A DNA stretch of 64,000 nt. It comes from Inia geoffrensis (Eukaryota; Chordata; Mammalia; Artiodactyla; Iniidae). Made by a program: the position numbers and the translations under genes. The stretch is taken from contig CM070911.1 in the NCBI GenBank assembly GCA_036417435.1, forward strand, positions 558,001-622,000, in the 5' to 3' direction. The first letter of the stretch is position 1. Every line of letters starts with the position of its first letter. Below the pieces are notes generated by a model. The model was not told the origin of the DNA and searched no databases. It worked only from the letters and a program-made list of their open reading frames with translations. This document shows, one piece after another, positions 49,631-59,977 of this stretch.

Positions 49631-50401
49631 TAGAAAGCTCAGGAGAACCTTAGTTGACCCTAAAATCAATTACTGTTACCATTGAAGGTATTCTGGGGGG
49701 GGGGTGACATTAGGTCCATGCAGCAACAATTTCTGTCTTCCTCAGCACACCACTATCACGCATCACACCAAACACTCTGCAAAGTTTTGAAAGAGCAGTG
49801 CAACATTTCGGGCTCCACTTTTTTAAATTCAAATTATTGACAACTTAAGAAAAGGAGTTAAGCTTCCATGTTCTGAAGGCTTTTCACAAAAACTGTAAAT
49901 ACCTTTCAACATTCATGTCCTCCTTCTTTAGAAATAAATTTGCAACGAGTCTTCCATTGATCTTTATTTGTTGCACTGACTCATTTTACAATCAAAGTTC
50001 CCATTATCTGAAATTCTGAAGTGTAGCAATTTGGAAGAACGGCAGCAACAGGCAGAAAGGTCGCTGGGCAAAAGCAAAGCAATTGTTTATGAGACAGATT
50101 TGAAGGCTGGGTTTGGATTTTTTTTAATGTGTGGGAAGGATGAACAACAATAATAAATTTTGTACAGGATTTTCTGTGTAATTTGTTAATACTAAGTGAT
50201 TTACCTGTTTCAAAGACGCTCCTCAAGCATCCACAAGGAGAAAAAGTGAAAGGGATTTTAATCACAATGTTGCTACAGCAGCAAAATTCATAGATAAACT
50301 AAAGATTTACCCTTTATCTGGCAAATAGATAAGTAAAATAGTGGAATTTTATGAAGTACTTGAGATAACGCATTGTTTATATGTCATATTAAAGCAGCTC
50401 A
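49631..50401. other. Intergenic DNA, nothing recognised
   Basis: AT-rich, with no supported gene. A G-run of nine lies near 49,696. Confidence 0.5.
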
Positions 50402-51358
50402 GTATCAAAAAAAAAAAAAAAACTAATCAAAAACGGGCAGAAGACCTAAATAGACATTTCTCCAAAGAAGACATACAGATGGCCAAGAGGCACATGAAAA
50501 GATGCTCAACATCACTAATTATTAGAGAAATGCAAATCAAAACTACAATGAGGTATCACCTCACACCAGTTAGAATGGGCATCATCTGAAAATCTACAAA
50601 CAACAAATGCTGGAGAGTGTGTGGAGAAAAAGGAACCCTCTTACACTGTTGGGGATGTAAATTGATACAGCCACTATGGAGAACAGTATGGAGGTTCCTT
50701 AAAAAACTAAAACTAGAACTAGCATACGACCCAGCAATCCCACTACTGGGCATATACCTGGAGAAAACCATAATTCAAAAAGACACATGCACCCCAATGT
50801 TCATTGCTGCACTGTTTACAATAGCCAGGTCATGGAAACGACCTAAATGTCCATCAACAGAGGAATGGATAAAGAAGATGTGGTATATATATATAACAGA
50901 ATATTACTCAGCCATAAAAAGGAATGAAATTGTGCCATTGCAGAGACGTGGATGGACCTAGAGACTGCCATACAGAGTGAAGTAAATCAGAAAGAGAAAA
51001 ACAAATATCGTATGTTATTGCATATATGTGGAATCTAGAAAATGGTATAGATGAACTTATTTGCAAAGCAGAAATAGACACAGATGTAGAGAACAAATGC
51101 ATGGATACTAAGGGGGGAAGGAGGGTGGGATGAACCAGGAGATTGGGATTGACATATATACACTATTGATACTATGTATAAAATAGATAACTAATGAGAA
51201 CCTACTGTATAGCACAGGGAACTCTACTCAATGCTCTGCAGTGAACTAAATGGGAAAGAAATCCAAAAAGGAGGGGATATACATATAGCTGATTCACTGT
51301 GCTGTACAGCAGAAACTAACAAAACATTGTAAAGCAACTATACTCCAATAAAAAATAA
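50402..51358 (+). mobile_element. LINE-1 3' part (ORF2 end plus 3' untranslated region)
   Basis: The element begins after an A-run (about 50,407-50,422), encodes the ORF2 C-terminus, then runs through GGCATATACCTGGAGAAAAC, TCATGGAAACGACCTAAATG, GAATGGATAAAGAAGATGTG and CAGCAGAAACTAACAAAACA to CTATACTCCAATAAAAAATA. No clear target-site duplication could be found, so the left boundary is uncertain. Confidence 0.95.
50422..50961 (+). pseudogene. LINE-1 ORF2 protein, C-terminal fragment, broken
   Basis: The frame from 50,422 reads the C-terminal part of L1 ORF2p, the reverse transcriptase/endonuclease of the element; the enzymatic domains lie upstream and are absent. Recognisable blocks are [20 protein letters not shown] near the start, [45 protein letters not shown] and KKMWYIYITEYYSAIKRNE. 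The C-terminal cysteine/histidine cluster is visible around 50,607-50,660, with one codon missing compared with the usual spacing. Reading is interrupted by a TGA at 50,587-50,589. After about 50,955 the frame departs from the family and ends at TAG 50,959-50,961, so the last segment is frameshifted. This copy cannot make a working protein; the reading frame is otherwise well preserved, so it is not very old. Confidence 0.93.
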
Positions 51359-51443
51359 AATAAAATTTTACTAGGTTTAAAAATATAGTTCTAAAAACAT
51401 AGGTGGAGAATGTTAGAAATAGAAGGATTTCTATAGCAAAATA

Positions 51444-51475
<32 letters not shown>

Positions 51476-51833
51476 CCCACTACATATTTCCAAAGAAATA
51501 CATATATAAATAAATATGCATGTAAGATAGGGGATCGGCATGAAGATAAAACAAGAGGAATTATTGTGATATAAAGAAAGTCCCTCAACAAACCAATGTC
51601 GATTATTTAAGAGGAGTTGTCTATTACCAGCTCAATCCTGTCAACCTAAATCCTAAGCAATAAAAACAACGCTAGAATATGACAGGGTGATCATTCACAC
51701 ATTTTCCATCCTTTTAGAAATCCCACTGAAACAGAACTGTACGTAGATTAGAGAAAAATTATAATTGTAGAAATAAAATAATAAAGAAATAGTGATGTAC
51801 ATGTCAGTAAATAAAGGCTGGTAAATCTCTCAG
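51359..51833. other. AT-rich DNA with (CA)n
   Basis: Holds the microsatellite at 51,444-51,474 and AT-rich sequence between two L1 pieces. No gene. Confidence 0.6.
51444..51474. repeat. (CA)n microsatellite
   Basis: About fifteen uninterrupted CA units. Confidence 0.98.
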
Positions 51834-52112
51834 GATTGAATGTGGAGAAAAGGAAACTTTTGTGCATTGTCGGTGGGTATGTAAATGGTGCAGCCACTGT
51901 GGAAAACAGTATGGAGGTTCCTCAAAAAATTAAAAATAGAACTACTATAGGATCCAGCAATTCCACTTCTGGGTATTTACTTGAAGAAAATGAAAACTCT
52001 AATTCTAAGAGATATCCACACCCCAGTGTTCATTACAGCATTATTTACAATAGGCAAGATATGGAAGCAACCTAAGTGCCCATCAACAGAAGAATGGATA
52101 AAGAAGATGTGA

Positions 52113-52143
<31 letters not shown>

Positions 52144-52666
52144 GCCAGACTATTAATAGTGGAATATTACTCAGCCATAAAAAAGAACAAAGAATGAAAT
52201 CTCACCATCTGTGACAGGATGGATGGATATAAAGAGTATTATGCTTAGGGAAATAAGTCAGACAGAGAAAGACAAATATGTTGTGTTCTCACTTATATGT
52301 GGAATCTAAAAGAAAAGCCCAAAGCAAAACAAATGAACAAACAATACAAAATGAAAGAAGACTCATAGACACAGAGAGCAAACAGATGGTTGCCAGAGGG
52401 GTGGGGTCAGGGGAATGAGTGAAGTAGGTGAAAGGGATTAAGAAGGATAAACTTCCGGTTATAAAATAAATAAGTCATGGGGATGTAATACACAGAACAG
52501 GGAATATAGTCAATTATAATAACTTTATAAAGTGACGTATGGTTACTAAACATTGTGGTGACCAATTCGTAATGTAAATAAATGTCAAATCTCTTTGTTG
52601 TGCATCCGAAACTACTATAATATCATATGTCGACTATACTTCAAAAAAAAAGGAAAAAAGATATTA
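51834..52666 (+). mobile_element. LINE-1 3' part, older subfamily
   Basis: It opens with a TGGAGAAAAGGAAACTTTTG block of the ORF2 end. It continues with GTATGGAGGTTCCTCAAAAA, TCCAGCAATTCCACTTCTGG, GCATTATTTACAATAGGCAA and AATGGATAAAGAAGATGTGA, then a (TA)n tract. The 3' region includes GATGGTTGCCAGAGGGGTGG and CATGGGGATGTAATACACAG, and it ends in an A-rich tail near 52,660. It belongs to a different and older L1M-type lineage than the neighbour at 50,402, and its coding frames are broken. Confidence 0.92.
52110..52144. repeat. (TA)n microsatellite within LINE-1
   Basis: About fourteen TA units lie directly after the GAAGATGTGAAA motif of the surrounding L1. Confidence 0.95.
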
Positions 52667-53341
52667 AAAAACTTTAATGGGAGAGCAAACAACTGAGTTT
52701 TTGCATTTGATGTATTTGGCATACATTTTATGACATTTTAAAAAAATATTATTTTATTTTTATCAAAAGGACTTTTAAAATAAAAATAATCTACTCTCAC
52801 TGTCATTTTTAAAAGAGAAAGGGAATTGTCTCTTTTAAACCTCACAATCTCGTGTTTAAAAATGCGTGTCCCCCAGGGTCAATATTGAGGGGTTTCAGAG
52901 CCGGGGCTCCAAACGTGACTACTGGGTGTGACTCCCTCCCTGCCCTCAGACCAGGTGACCTCTGCAACTTACCTGCATCCTTCTTCCCAGGTCACCTCAC
53001 CAGGGAAGTGGAAAGTGAGGGACCAGCTCCGGGACCAGGTGGGGTATAAGTATCATGGCTGGGCCACCTCTGAGGTGGGAGTTACTTCTGTGGTGGTGAT
53101 TTGTATAAATAGTCTCAAGAGTATTTATTCAGTTGGGTGGATCTATGGGTAAGTTAACCTTCGGAGGTTCACAGGGGAATCAAATCTTGTCAATATCTTG
53201 TAGCCACTCACCACGGATCAGAGAGTTCAGAGTTTCCCGACATGCTCCAAAATCTTTGTTTTTGGAGAAAATCCCAATTGATATTCACTCTCTGTGCAAA
53301 AACATTCATGATGTGTTAAATACTTGCCACTTTTCCCATAT

Positions 53342-53344
<3 letters not shown>
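52667..53344. other. Intergenic DNA, nothing recognised
   Basis: AT-rich, then average from 52,850. Two short overlapping frames at 52,852-53,152 have no recognisable product. Confidence 0.5.

Positions 53345-53386
<42 letters not shown>
53345..53386. repeat. (TG)n microsatellite
   Basis: About twenty uninterrupted TG units, followed by a short (GA)n. Confidence 0.98.
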
Positions 53387-53929
53387 AGAGAGACTTACAA
53401 AATACTGATATTTTAATGAAAGTCGAAAATGAATGACTTGAAATAAAAATCTGTATTTTACATAAAATTTCATAAGGAATTGTAAGTAATAGTCCCCAAT
53501 GAAACAGTATGTGTACTAAATCATGTTTGGAAACTTGCTGTAGAGTTCAGTTGAATATAAATTCACATGTATTTTTTCCAAAGGAAAAAGCTTATTTCTG
53601 CATAGTGTTTATCATGTAGTATTTACCATATGTATACTACATATAAAGCTATATGGTACTGATAGCATATAGAGCTGTATTGATACACAGGTACTAGCTT
53701 TTCTCTTTGAAAAAGTGAAAACTACAAATTTTATGAAGAGTGAAATAGAAGTATTCTTCATAATCACATATATTTCCAAGGCAGCCACCATCCCCACATC
53801 TATGGAAGTATAGATGCAAACGCGCGTACACATACCACCTTCTCAGGCACTGGTACCCTGTCTGCGGCCAGGCTGGCAACACGCCTCTCCGCACCCGGAG
53901 GACTTGGGGTTCTCCTGAGCCTGCCCCAG
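53387..53929. other. Intergenic DNA, nothing recognised
   Basis: AT-rich, with no supported gene. Confidence 0.5.
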
Positions 53930-54300
53930 AGCACACCTTACTTATATGAGTGCTCTACTGCATAAATGGTACTGTGTTTTTTCATAATGTGTATTATTCA
54001 ATATGTACATTTTATAACTTTGTTTTCTCTTAACATATTGTAGACTTTGTCTACTAGACATAAATGTAAATATACCTCATTCTTGGTAACAGCTTCATAA
54101 AAAATGTGTACGGATGACATTTTATTTAATTAATCCCTTTTTATGTATAAAGATGGTGTTCTGCTATTTTTCTGTTTCAGTAAGGCTGTAATGAGCAGTC
54201 CTGTAGCTACATGTGTGTGTGCACAATTACTTTTATCATGTACTATGATAAATTCTTACATGTGGTATTGCCGAGTCAGAAGCCTACATATCAACCTCTC
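53930..54300 (-). mobile_element. Probable decayed LINE remnant
   Basis: TAAGGCTGTAATGAGCAGTC, then TACTATGATAAATTCTTACA and TGTGGTATTGCCGAGTCAGA follow the order of a widespread antisense LINE motif (CTGCAATGAACA, TAGGATAAATTC, GGGATTGCTGGGTC). The left limit is uncertain. Confidence 0.5.
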
Positions 54301-54322
54301 AAGCCCTGTTTTCTTTCCTCAG

Positions 54323-54366
54323 ATTGGGACTATGATCCCAGCACTGAAAGTTATTGGAATGACTGG
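54323..54366 (+). CDS. Weak candidate exon (unidentified)
   Basis: A pyrimidine-rich stretch ending TTTTCTTTCCTCAG abuts 44 bases that finish at TGG before GTAAGC, a good donor. The open frame through it reads WDYDPSTESYWNDW when one base is supplied by an upstream exon, and it ends in phase 0. I do not recognise the sequence, and acidic/aromatic frames of this length arise by chance. It sits just downstream of a decayed LINE piece, so the splice sites may be fortuitous. If real, the gene would be on the plus strand with other exons upstream that I cannot see. Confidence 0.18.
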
Positions 54367-54481
54367 GTAAGCGCACGGCTGCCCACAGAGCCGTCCTGTG
54401 TGCAGGTATGGACGCTACCTCTGCTGCCACTGTGACTTCTGAAGGCCCAGAGACCAGGCCTTCTTCTCTAAAGAGGAGCAG

Positions 54482-54523
54482 GGAAACCCCACGGACCTGG
54501 CCGGGGAGCAAATGGAACTGAAG
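54482..54523 (+). CDS. Weak candidate exon (unidentified)
   Basis: After CTTCTTCTCTAAAGAGGAGCAG, 42 bases read GNPTDLAGEQMELK in phase 0 and end at AAG before GTGTGT. Phase agrees with the candidate exon 115 bases upstream, and the frame would be open through both. The acceptor is weak because purines lie next to it, and several alternative AG positions exist. I treat this as a lead only. Confidence 0.13.
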
Positions 54524-54699
54524 GTGTGTGTTTCCCTTTGTCCGGGTTAATCCTGACTGTTGGGCCCTTTCCAGGAAAAAGAACTCTGGTTTTCATTTTC
54601 TGAGGATCAACTTGTAATTGGGCCTTTGAGTAACTACAAAGACTTTGTCATTTTTCATTAATTGATTATTCAGGTTGATATTCACTCAAGTTTGATCAG

Positions 54700-55194
54700 A
54701 TCCATGGGGGACCCTGTTGTGCTGACCTGAATGTCTGGGTGGAAGGGGGCTGTCAGCTGGAGCCCTGAAGGAGGCTAACTCCTGGGGGCAGGTGGATAAA
54801 GCCAGCTGGAGAGGATGGAGGAGAGCCTGAGGTGGGGAGTTAAAGCTCTTTGAGAATCTGGTTTGGGAGGGAGCTGAAAATGGGCAATTCCTCTGGAGGA
54901 TGAGGGAGGGGGTATGGGGGGGGGGAAGGGGTACTGCAGGAAAAGGCGAAAGTGACAGGTTCCTTAGTAATTGGGGTGCGGTGGACCATCTTCCATAAGG
55001 CAGGGCAGGTCCCCTGAGAAGGGCAGCAGAAAGTGTCTGTGGTGGGCGGATTTGATTATAGGGTGGGAGACACACGAGGTAGCTCCTATCTAATTGTTTC
55101 TAGTTTCTCTTTGAATTAGAGAGAATATCTGCAGCAGAGTGAATGGAGGTGGAGGGAAAGGGGGGGAGAGAGAGAGAGAGAGAGCGAGAGCGAG

Positions 55195-55259
<65 letters not shown>

Positions 55260-55835
55260 ATGGGAGGGAGGAAGGAGGGAGGCTGTTTTAGAGCCTGGAA
55301 GTCAAACCCACTGGGAGGGGTGGCTGAACCACAGGAGTGACTGGCCACCTGCTTGAGACGTGGTCCTGGATGGAAACAGACCAGTCGTTCAGGCTCTTGG
55401 TTTTCCCCTCAGGGGGTTCAGGTATTTGGGGAAAGGTAAGGGACGGGTGGATGGTTGGGCTTAACCAGGTTTGTGGCTTCACGAGGCAAGTATGACAGCG
55501 AGAAAAACGGGGGGAAATTAGGAATGTTGGTAAGAGACTGATGACAGTGGTGGATTTTATAATTTAAATGGAATAAGGAAGAAATTGAAGTCATTTTTGA
55601 GGGAGGGGTCAGTGGTTGCCGGCAGATTATTTGGCTGTAAGTGTGGTTGGGGGGGACATGCAGAGGAAATGAGCTGGGGGGAGGGGTACTGACAGTGGGA
55701 CTGCAGGTGGTTGGTTCCTGGGGCTGCTGGCCAGATGTGGGCGGTGAGGACCATGGCGTTGACGGGGGGAGGGGGGGGGGGAGACTGAGGAGAGTGGGTA
55801 GAACCTCGGGCATCCCGTGCTCACTTGCCAACTGA
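54700..55835. repeat. Purine-rich block (G/A on plus strand)
   Basis: Over about 1.1 kb the plus strand is dominated by G and A, with runs such as GGGGGGGGGAAGGGG and GGGGGGAGGGGGGGGGGGAG. Long minus-strand frames rich in S, P, L and T (up to 137 codons) follow from this composition. The background family, if any, is not recognised. Confidence 0.75.
55167..55256. repeat. (GA)n microsatellite with (GAGCGA)3 interruption
   Basis: About 45 GA units with three GAGCGA variants near 55,185-55,200. The RERERE and SLSLSL frames across it are repeat artefacts. Confidence 0.98.
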
Positions 55836-56696
55836 TGCCAAACCCCTCGGCTCCCACTGTTTCTGCTTACGCTTCCGGTGTTGTATTCTGCACACTGGAC
55901 CAGAGCATGTGGTCTTTGTTACCATCGTGTGTGTCCCGTGTAGCACAAGCCTGATACATAACACAAGTCCAGTGCATATTTTTGAATAAATAAGGAAGGA
56001 GGTAAATGAATGATTATCTTATTAAATTATGAAACAAAAGAATCCCATGTTCTTCGTTGTAGGTGGGTGTTTTACTAAAGCACTTTCTTATAAAAAACAA
56101 ATCTGTAGATTGCAAGGAATTTTCTGCAAGAAAAAAAATCAGAAATTCAAACTTTTCAAAATTCATACAATTTGTACATTTCTAATGTACTTATTAAGAA
56201 AAAGAAAGTATTAAATGAGAAATTAGCCTCATAATTGTTTTTGTCACAGCAAAAGTTGAGGAGAATCGTATCATGTTGCTCAAATTTCTATTCATTTCTC
56301 TTAAGCCTATGAGAATCAAAGTATCTTTGTGTTCAGAAACGAATTCTCACCTCAGAGCCTCTGTACACTTATACAACTCTGAAAATAAGATTTGGGAGTT
56401 GGTTATGAGTCAAAACTAAATGTATTCATGGTTTATTTCTATTTGGAGACCATTCTAAAAATTTAGGTACATATTTGAATATTACAATGCCTACTGGTTA
56501 TATTTAACATCTTCTCCAAATATTCTTACTCAGGTAAGGGTACGGTGACATAATCAGTTTTGAGTTCACTCATTCATTCTCAAAGATATTTAACACGTAT
56601 GTTAAGAATCTGATTTGGGAAGGACATTTTTATTACATGGGTAATAAAATGTCTGTAATCCATCAAGTAAGGGAGGCAGTAATTTTATGTCCGTGA
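55836..56696. other. Intergenic DNA with an L2-like piece near 55,885-55,998
   Basis: The wording GTGTAGCACAAGCCTGATAC then ATATTTTTGAATAAATAAGG resembles an L2 3' end. The rest is AT-rich without a gene. Confidence 0.45.
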
Positions 56697-56822
56697 CCCA
56701 CTAGACCCTGAGCTCCATGAGGACCTGGTGGTCTTACATTCATCACATCCCCAATATCTACTAAGGCATCTAGACATCGGTTAGCAATCAATTGTTGTTG
56801 AATGTGTGAATGATTGAAAAAA
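56697..56822 (+). mobile_element. L2 LINE 3' end remnant
   Basis: CTAGACCCTGAGCTCCATGA, GGACCTGG, CACATCCCCAATATCTACTA, then AATTGTTGTTGAATGTGTGA is the L2 3' end pattern on this strand. Confidence 0.8.
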
Positions 56823-57516
56823 ATATTGACTATTAAAAGCGGTAAAAGATATAAGTATTTACATACAGTTAGAGGCATTCACTGATCACCTGCCTAAAAC
56901 CCACTCTTGGGCCATGACTTAAAAGCCCTTGCGTTAACCTGCAGTTGCACAGGCCCCAGGACCCTGGTCAGTTTTGGAGTCCTCCGAGGATCTGCCGATT
57001 CTCAAGGGCCCCCAACAGCCATGGCTCCCCTGGGAGAGGTTTCCTACAGGAACCCCCTCCACTGCTGTGGAATCTTTCTCTCCTTTCTCCTTCTTCTCGT
57101 CCCTCCCTCCCTCCCTCCTTCCCTTCCTGTTCTTTGAGTAGCATATTAGTGTCGATTATATCACACCATCCTTTTTAATGTGAAATGTCATTTTTTCCAA
57201 AAAAGTCTCAAAAATAGTACTCACTTCAACTCCTTAGCACACAAATATTAACAAATTTCCAAAACAATATTAATTTAGCAGTAAAATTTATTATCTGAAG
57301 ACTGGGAAAAAGTGATACCTGCTCTACACTGTAGTTCTTGTGAGTTTTAGTTGTAATTCATATTAATATCAGGTTTAAAAATAGAAATATGGTAATGATC
57401 ATGTGATGCTCTTTTTCTTAATTAGTGTTTTTACTCTTTAGTGAATTTCAAGTTTAGACAACATCGAGAAATTATGGCGTATGCAAACACACTTCTTCTG
57501 TAGCAAATATGGTTTT
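56823..57516. other. Intergenic DNA with a short (CCTT)n
   Basis: A CCCTCCCTCCCTCCTTCCCT run lies at about 57,101-57,127. The rest is AT-rich without a supported gene. Confidence 0.5.
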
Positions 57517-57921
57517 AAAAACACACACAAGGAGCTTCCCTGGTGGCACAGTGGTTAAGAATCCACCTGCCAATGCAGGGGACATGGGTTGGAGCCCTGG
57601 TCTGGGAAGATCCCACATGCCACAGAGCAACTAAGCCTGTGCGCCACAACTACTGAGCCTGAGCTCTAGAGCCAACGAGCCACAACTACTGAGCCCAGGT
57701 CCTGTAACTACTGAAGTCCACACACCTAGAACCCGTGCTCCACAACAAGAGAGGCCACGACAATGAGAAGCCCGCACACCACAATGAAGAGTAGCCCTGC
57801 TCTCCACAGCTAGAGAAAGCCCGCACACAGCAACGAAGACCTGACACAGCCAAAGATAAATAAATAAAATTAAAAAAACCCTCAGTTTAAAAAAAAAAAA
57901 TAAAAAAACAAAAACACACAC
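57517..57921 (+). mobile_element. CHR-type SINE, long form
   Basis: The body (57531-57909) shares the extended middle of the copies at 12,285 and 23,669, here with three CACAACTACTGAGCC-like units. It ends in a long interrupted A-rich tail. Flanks AAAAACACACAC at 57517-57528 and 57910-57921 match. It is the most diverged of the long-form copies. Confidence 0.92.
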
Positions 57922-57934
57922 TAGTTTTCTGCTC

Positions 57935-58733
57935 ATAGGAAGATGGAGAAAGCAGTATGGAAGTACCTCGAAAAATAAATAAAATTATTATTATACCCAG
58001 CAATCGCACTTCTGGGTGTATGACCAAAGGAAAACAGGATATCGAAAAGATATATGAAGTACCATGTTTACTGCAACATTATTCACAATAGCCAAGACAT
58101 GGAAACGACCCAAGTATCCAGCAACGGATGAATGGATAAAGAAGATGTGGGGTGTGTGTGCCTGTGTGTATGTATATGTATTGTGATATATATCAGATAT
58201 ATATGTATATATGTGATATATATGTGCTTATGTGTATATGTATGTATATTATATGTACATATAATGAATATTATTCAGCCATCAGAAAAAGGAAATCTTG
58301 CCATTTTGCAACCACGTGGATGGACTTTGAGGGCATTCCGTTAAGTCAGAGGAAGACACATGCTGTATGATCTCAAATATGGAATCTAAGAAAGCCCAAT
58401 GCAGAGAAACAGAGTAGATGGGTGGGTACCAGGGGCTGGGGAGTTGGGGGCTGCAAAGATGTTGATCAGAGGGTACCAACTGTTCAGTTATAAGATGAAT
58501 ACATTCTGGGGGTCTAATGTATGGTATGGTGATTATAGTTACCAAGACTGTATTATACACTTGAAAGTTGCTATGAATATTCCCACTTCTGAAAAGAAAT
58601 GGTAATTATGTGACCTGGTGAAGGTCAGCTAACCGAGGGTGGTAATCACACGGCGGTATAAGTGTATCAAGTAAACACTTTGTACACCTTAAATTTACAC
58701 ACTGTTATCCATCCATTATTTCCCGATAAAGCT
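57935..58733 (+). mobile_element. LINE-1 3' part, older subfamily
   Basis: AAGCAGTATGGAAGTACCTC, CCAGCAATCGCACTTCTGGG, CAATAGCCAAGACATGGAAA, CGACCCAAGTATCCAGCAAC and GATGAATGGATAAAGAAGAT are hallmark ORF2-end segments. After a TA/TG microsatellite come ATTATTCAGCCATCAGAAAA, ATCTCAAATATGGAATCTAA and GGGTACCAGGGGCTGGGGAG. It ends near CACTTTGTACACCTTAAATT. The frames are broken. Confidence 0.92.
58145..58265. repeat. (TG)n/(TA)n compound microsatellite within LINE-1
   Basis: GTGTGTGTGCCTGTGTGTAT followed by many ATATATGT units, directly after the GAAGATGTGG motif of the surrounding L1. Confidence 0.92.
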
Positions 58734-59595
58734 CGAAAAAACCATTGCTGCCGTCAGAAACAGCAGCGTCTCTCGTGTCTGTTCCACCGCCACTTGTCCG
58801 CCATGCGTCAGGCGTTCCACTCGCAGAGACGGGTCACGCCGGTCCTGCCACCTCGGCTTCCGCGCTTTCCCGCCTGAGGACAGCGAACCGGCTTCCGCAG
58901 ATGAAAGGCCGCGCGCGTCTGAGCCCCTGAGAGTTTGCGCGACCGGGAGACGCGGGATTTGGAAAGGCAGGAAAACCCACGCCCTTTGTAAAGGTTGGTA
59001 GCTTGAGACGGGGTTGTTTTCCTGAGATTTATGCCAAACTTTCGTTTACGCTTGAACGAGGGTGACTTGAGTCTACGCAGCCCGATACTGTCCTGAGAGA
59101 GCAAGGGAATCGCCGACCAGCTGCTGCCCCACGGCCGGGAGGTGCGCCCAGCCCCGCGCCCCAGGGCGTCCCCGGGTCCGCAGGGAGGACACGGGCGCCG
59201 CCGAGCCGCCAGCCCGGGGCGCGGGTGGGGCTCAAGTGCGCGACAGGCGTCCTTTCCTTTTCTGGACAGTCCCCAGGGTCCAGCACCAGCTCCACGTGAC
59301 GGGGAGACCCCGGCGGAGGGGTCCCCATGGACCCGGCAGGCAGCTGCCCTGCGACCATCCGAGGGCGGGGAAGGCCCGGAGGCACCCGACTGCGGACGGG
59401 GGGACGCCCCAGGTCAGATTCACCGGGGAGCAGGGGCGGGGCGGGGCCGCCGAGCGGGAGGAGCGCTCGACCCCGGCCCGGGGAGCGGCAGCGCCCAGAG
59501 GCTGTCACCTCGCCTGCTCTCCCCCGGAGCGCCGCAGCCCAGGACACGTCCCTGCCCCTCGGCAGCCGCGCTCCCCTCTTCCCCCGGAGGGTCGC

Positions 59596-59750
59596 GTGGG
59601 CGGTGCTCAGGGCGGTGGGCGGTGGTCACGGGCGGTGGGCGGTGCTCACGGACGGTGGGCGGTGCTCAGGGCGGCGGGAGGTGCTCAGGGCGGTGGGCGG
59701 AGCTCAGGGCGGTGGGCGGCACTCACGGGCGGTGGGCGGCGTTCGGCTCG
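59596..59750 (+). repeat. GC-box minisatellite, about eight 19-20-bp units
   Basis: Units read GTGGGCGGTGCTCAGGGCG or GTGGGCGGTGGTCACGGGCG with a few substitutions. Each carries at least one GGGCGG-type site, so the array presents about a dozen potential Sp/KLF sites. It ends about 155 bases before the putative start codon. Confidence 0.93.
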
Positions 59751-59905
59751 TCCCGCCGCTGCCCGCGGAGCCCGAGCCGAGCCCGAGCAGCGCCGGAGCG
59801 CAGAGGGGCGCGGACGTGGCGCCCGCGGGGCCCTAGGAGGCTCGCGCGGGGCCTCGGCGCTGAGCTCGCGCGGCCCGGAGCGCTGGTCCCGCCGAGTGGG
59901 CGGCG

Positions 59906-59977
59906 ATGAGCGCCGAGGGACCCTTCCCCCCGGCTGACCCCCGCGGGCGCCCCGGCCGCCTGCTAGTGCCCGTGAGG
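59906..59977 (+). CDS. Putative first coding exon of an unidentified gene
   Basis: ATG at 59,906 is the first ATG after an in-frame stop at 59,834-59,836. It has G at -3. The 24 codons read MSAEGPFPPADPRGRPGRLL followed by VPVR, a proline/arginine-rich start with no signal peptide or membrane segment. The exon ends AGG before GTGAGT (59,978), an excellent donor, in phase 0. Without splicing the frame would run on to 60,274 as low-complexity P/S/R sequence, which argues that the donor is used. Its place inside a dense CpG island fits a housekeeping-type promoter. I do not recognise the protein, and the rest of the gene would lie downstream and beyond the window. It could instead be a 5' untranslated exon with the true start later. 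Confidence 0.42.

Noticed and set aside
55100..55348. Frames encoding RERERE or SLSLSL repeats
   Set aside because: Direct translation of the (GA)n microsatellite.
59142..59909. 255-codon plus-strand frame, with 233- and 169-codon frames overlapping it and 172- to 182-codon frames on minus
   Set aside because: All lie in the CpG island and cross the GC minisatellite; several frames are open at once, as expected from scarcity of stop codons, and none has a recognisable domain.
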